Of a stretch of 13,252 nt of DNA, positions 13,186 to 13,252 are shown piece by piece. The number at the start of each line of letters is the position of its first letter. Within the stretch, counting starts at the first letter, position 1. The DNA comes from Selenomonadaceae bacterium (GTDB lineage: Bacteria > Bacillota > Negativicutes > Selenomonadales > Selenomonadaceae), in the NCBI GenBank assembly GCA_016280345.1, contig JAEEGN010000261.1, forward strand, positions 1 to 13,252, given 5' to 3'. Below the pieces are notes generated by a model, which saw only the letters and a program-made list of their open reading frames with translations, was not told where the DNA came from and ran no database searches. Position numbers and translations under genes: made by a program.

Positions 13186-13252
13186 TCAGAAAAGCGCCAG
13201 CTGGTCGCTCTCCGGCAGCCCTTCCAGGCAGCCATGCTCCCGCAGGAGCTCG
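13186..13252 (-). CDS. polC: DNA polymerase III PolC-type alpha subunit, C-terminal end (cut by window edge)
   Basis: Only the last 22 codons and the TGA stop are present. The peptide ends HGCLEGLPESDQLALF. This closely resembles the ending I recall for Gram-positive PolC proteins, GCLDSLP followed by NQLSLF. PolC is the replicative polymerase of Firmicutes with built-in proofreading. The fragment is short, so the call rests on this tail alone, but the tail is distinctive. The thrS promoter starts 18 bases after the stop, and no clear terminator separates them. Confidence 0.75.
   Translation of the reverse strand, partial: ELLREHGCLEGLPESDQLALF

Noticed and set aside
1..13252. CRISPR arrays, tRNA or rRNA genes, insertion sequences and transposases.
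   Set aside because: None seen. The only repeats are the two palindromic copies and short promoter-region repeats, and no transposase-like frame is present.

Overview
The window looks like chromosomal DNA from a diderm (two-membrane) Firmicute, most likely a member of the Negativicutes. Three things point there together. The left half encodes an outer-membrane secretin. The right end holds a threonine T-box leader, an RNA control element typical of Firmicutes. The last gene fragment matches the end of PolC, the Gram-positive type replicative polymerase. Genus cannot be settled from this window. The DNA is GC-rich, apart from AT-rich islands at the promoters and in the arms of two repeats.

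Positions 1-7474 (minus strand, read right to left) form a Tad/Flp pilus operon: rcpC/cpaB, secretin rcpA/cpaC, a MinD-like TadZ/CpaE paralogue, a second CpaE with a receiver-like domain, tadB, the pilin flp, the pseudopilin-like tadE, and the start of the motor ATPase tadA/cpaF, which runs off the left edge. The secretin carries an unusual charged C-terminal tail of about 200 residues. The flp-tadE pair sits between two diverged copies of a ~150 bp near-perfect palindrome whose arms have changed in a compensating way. This is the most novel-looking signal in the window.

Positions 7475-7731 are an AT-rich divergent promoter region. It drives the pilus operon leftward and, on the plus strand, a type IV prepilin peptidase (7732-8391) that is expected to mature Flp and TadE. 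Positions 8392-8944 contain no convincing gene but hold three hairpins, at least two of them good terminator candidates, and a minus-strand promoter that could make a small RNA of about 70 nt.

Positions 8945-13131 (minus strand) are a second operon: promoter, threonine T-box leader, thrS, an alpha/beta-hydrolase esterase and an ATP-grasp ligase, closed by a terminator. The two enzymes of unknown role follow thrS by 14 and 28 nt, so they probably share its threonine-tRNA-responsive control. The last 67 bases are the 3' end of polC.
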